From the NCBI GenBank assembly GCA_028868535.1, contig JAGWUH010000010.1, positions 31,554 through 95,553 of the forward strand: 64,000 nt of DNA, given 5' to 3'. The position numbers and the translations under genes are program-made. Below are positions 61,590 to 64,000 of this stretch, piece after piece. Each line of letters opens with the position of its first letter. The stretch's first letter is position 1. This stretch comes from Sphingomonadales bacterium (GTDB taxonomy: Bacteria > Pseudomonadota > Alphaproteobacteria > Sphingomonadales > Sphingomonadaceae). The notes under the pieces were generated by a model. It searched no databases, had not been told where the DNA came from, and worked only from the letters and a program-made list of their open reading frames with translations.

Positions 61590-62450
61590 ATGACGGCACC
61601 GCAACTTGGCCGCTACGGCATCTGGTCGATGGAACTCCGCTTCGGCGATCCCGCGCAGATCGGCGAAGCCGCCGCCGAACTCGATGAACTCGGATTCGGT
61701 GCGCTGTGGGTTCCCGGCGGCATCGGCGGCGACATCACCGGCGATCTCGATCGGCTGCTCGCCGCGACCCGCCGCATGGCGATCGCCACTGGCATCATCA
61801 ACGTCTGGAAGCACGAACCCGCGGAAATCGCCGGGTGGTTCACCGCCCTCCCCGCCGATCGCCAGTCGCGCGTGATGCTCGGCCTCGGCATCAGCCACGG
61901 CCCGCTGATCGGCGAGGCCTGGCAGAAGCCGTTGGCCAAGATGGCCGACTGGATCGGCCAGCTCACCGCCGCCGGCGTCCCCGCCTCCTCGCAGTGCGTC
62001 GCGGCGCTGCGGCCGAAGATGCTGGAACTGTCCGGCCGGATCACCGCCGGCGCCCACCCTTATCTGGTCGATGTCACCCACACCGCGAAGGCACGCGACA
62101 TTCTCGGTCCCTATGCCTTGCTGGCGCCCGAACAGGGGGTCATCCTCGAAACCGACCGCGCCAAGATCCGCGAGCTCGCCGGCCACGCCCTCACCCACTA
62201 TGCGCGCCTGCCCAACTACTGCAACTCGTGGCTCGCGCTCGGCTACACGCAGGAGGACATCGACGGCCAGTCGGACCGTTTCATCGACGGCATCTTCGCC
62301 AGCGGCACCCCGGAGCAGGTCAAGGACCGGCTCGACGCACACCTGGCGGCCGGCGCCAGCCACGTCTGCGCGCAGGTGATCGCCGCGCCCGGAACGCCGC
62401 TGGAGGACACGCGGGCCCAATGGCGGGCACTGGCGCAAGTGCTGCGCTGA
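61590..62450 (+). CDS. LLM-class (luciferase-like) oxidoreductase
   Basis: This 286-residue TIM-barrel protein of the luciferase-like monooxygenase superfamily shows AAELDELGFGALWVPGG, a TGIINVWKHEP stretch and LGLGISHGPLIG, as in a subgroup often annotated as F420-dependent. The C-terminal helix FASGTPEQVKDRLDAHLAAGA is the usual end. Members use FMN or F420 with varied substrates, and the cofactor cannot be settled here. A good AGGAGAG ribosome-binding site precedes the ATG. Confidence 0.9.
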   Translation: MTAPQLGRYGIWSMELRFGDPAQIGEAAAELDELGFGALWVPGGIGGDITGDLDRLLAATRRMAIATGIINVWKHEPAEIAGWFTALPADRQSRVMLGLGISHGPLIGEAWQKPLAKMADWIGQLTAAGVPASSQCVAALRPKMLELSGRITAGAHPYLVDVTHTAKARDILGPYALLAPEQGVILETDRAKIRELAGHALTHYARLPNYCNSWLALGYTQEDIDGQSDRFIDGIFASGTPEQVKDRLDAHLAAGASHVCAQVIAAPGTPLEDTRAQWRALAQVLR

Positions 62451-62570
62451 CCGCGCGCCAGGCCCGCGCTGCCCCCTCGCGCACGAAAGTCGTGGCGGGC
62501 GCTCCCCCGATGCTCTAGGGCCGCCGCTTCCCACGCGGGCGCGGCCGTGCGCCCCCCTCCCCGGAGCATC

Positions 62571-64000
<1,430 letters not shown>

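Overview
The window is GC-rich, densely coded DNA (no gene-free stretch over 300 bases) from an alphaproteobacterium, most likely a sphingomonad. That placement is inferred from gene families, gene order and the style of the secreted protein's C-terminus, not from a marker gene. No rRNA, tRNA, CRISPR array, insertion sequence or integrase was seen.

Left edge (1-5901): a partial isocitrate lyase/PEP mutase-family gene, purS-purQ, a membrane GGDEF-EAL cyclic-di-GMP protein, a small VOC-fold protein, and an HD-GYP-family protein whose HD motif has lost its histidine.

Centre (5957-40615): the main feature is a type I secretion locus for a giant RTX protein. One minus-strand gene of about 24.7 kb encodes a protein of about 8,240 residues. 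It has a Bap-like N-terminal prefix, roughly 90 tandem modules of GGxGxD calcium-binding repeats, and a C-terminal secretion signal. Next to it lie a divergent glycosyltransferase and a minus-strand operon: ABC exporter, MotB/OmpA-like protein, MotA/TolQ/ExbB-like protein, PilZ protein, TolC-family channel. A divergent HlyD-type adaptor completes the exporter. The layout recalls Salmonella SPI-4 (siiABCDEF), where a MotAB-like proton channel serves a giant adhesin exporter. Here a PilZ cyclic-di-GMP receptor is added directly after the MotA-like gene, and cyclic-di-GMP turnover genes sit next to the adhesin. The inferred picture is a cyclic-di-GMP-controlled, proton-channel-assisted surface adhesin.

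Right part (40621-64000): mostly housekeeping. It includes glmU and glmS with a vapBC toxin-antitoxin pair between them, gph, an SDR dehydrogenase, a peroxiredoxin, mltG-fabF-acpP, aspS, an overlapping rnd-oxyR-nat trio, a second cyclic-di-GMP protein (PAS-GGDEF-EAL-PilZ), pgsA, an LplT-like MFS transporter, an EVE-domain protein, a 2OG-Fe(II) oxygenase, an LLM-class oxidoreductase and a DEAD-box helicase cut by the window end.
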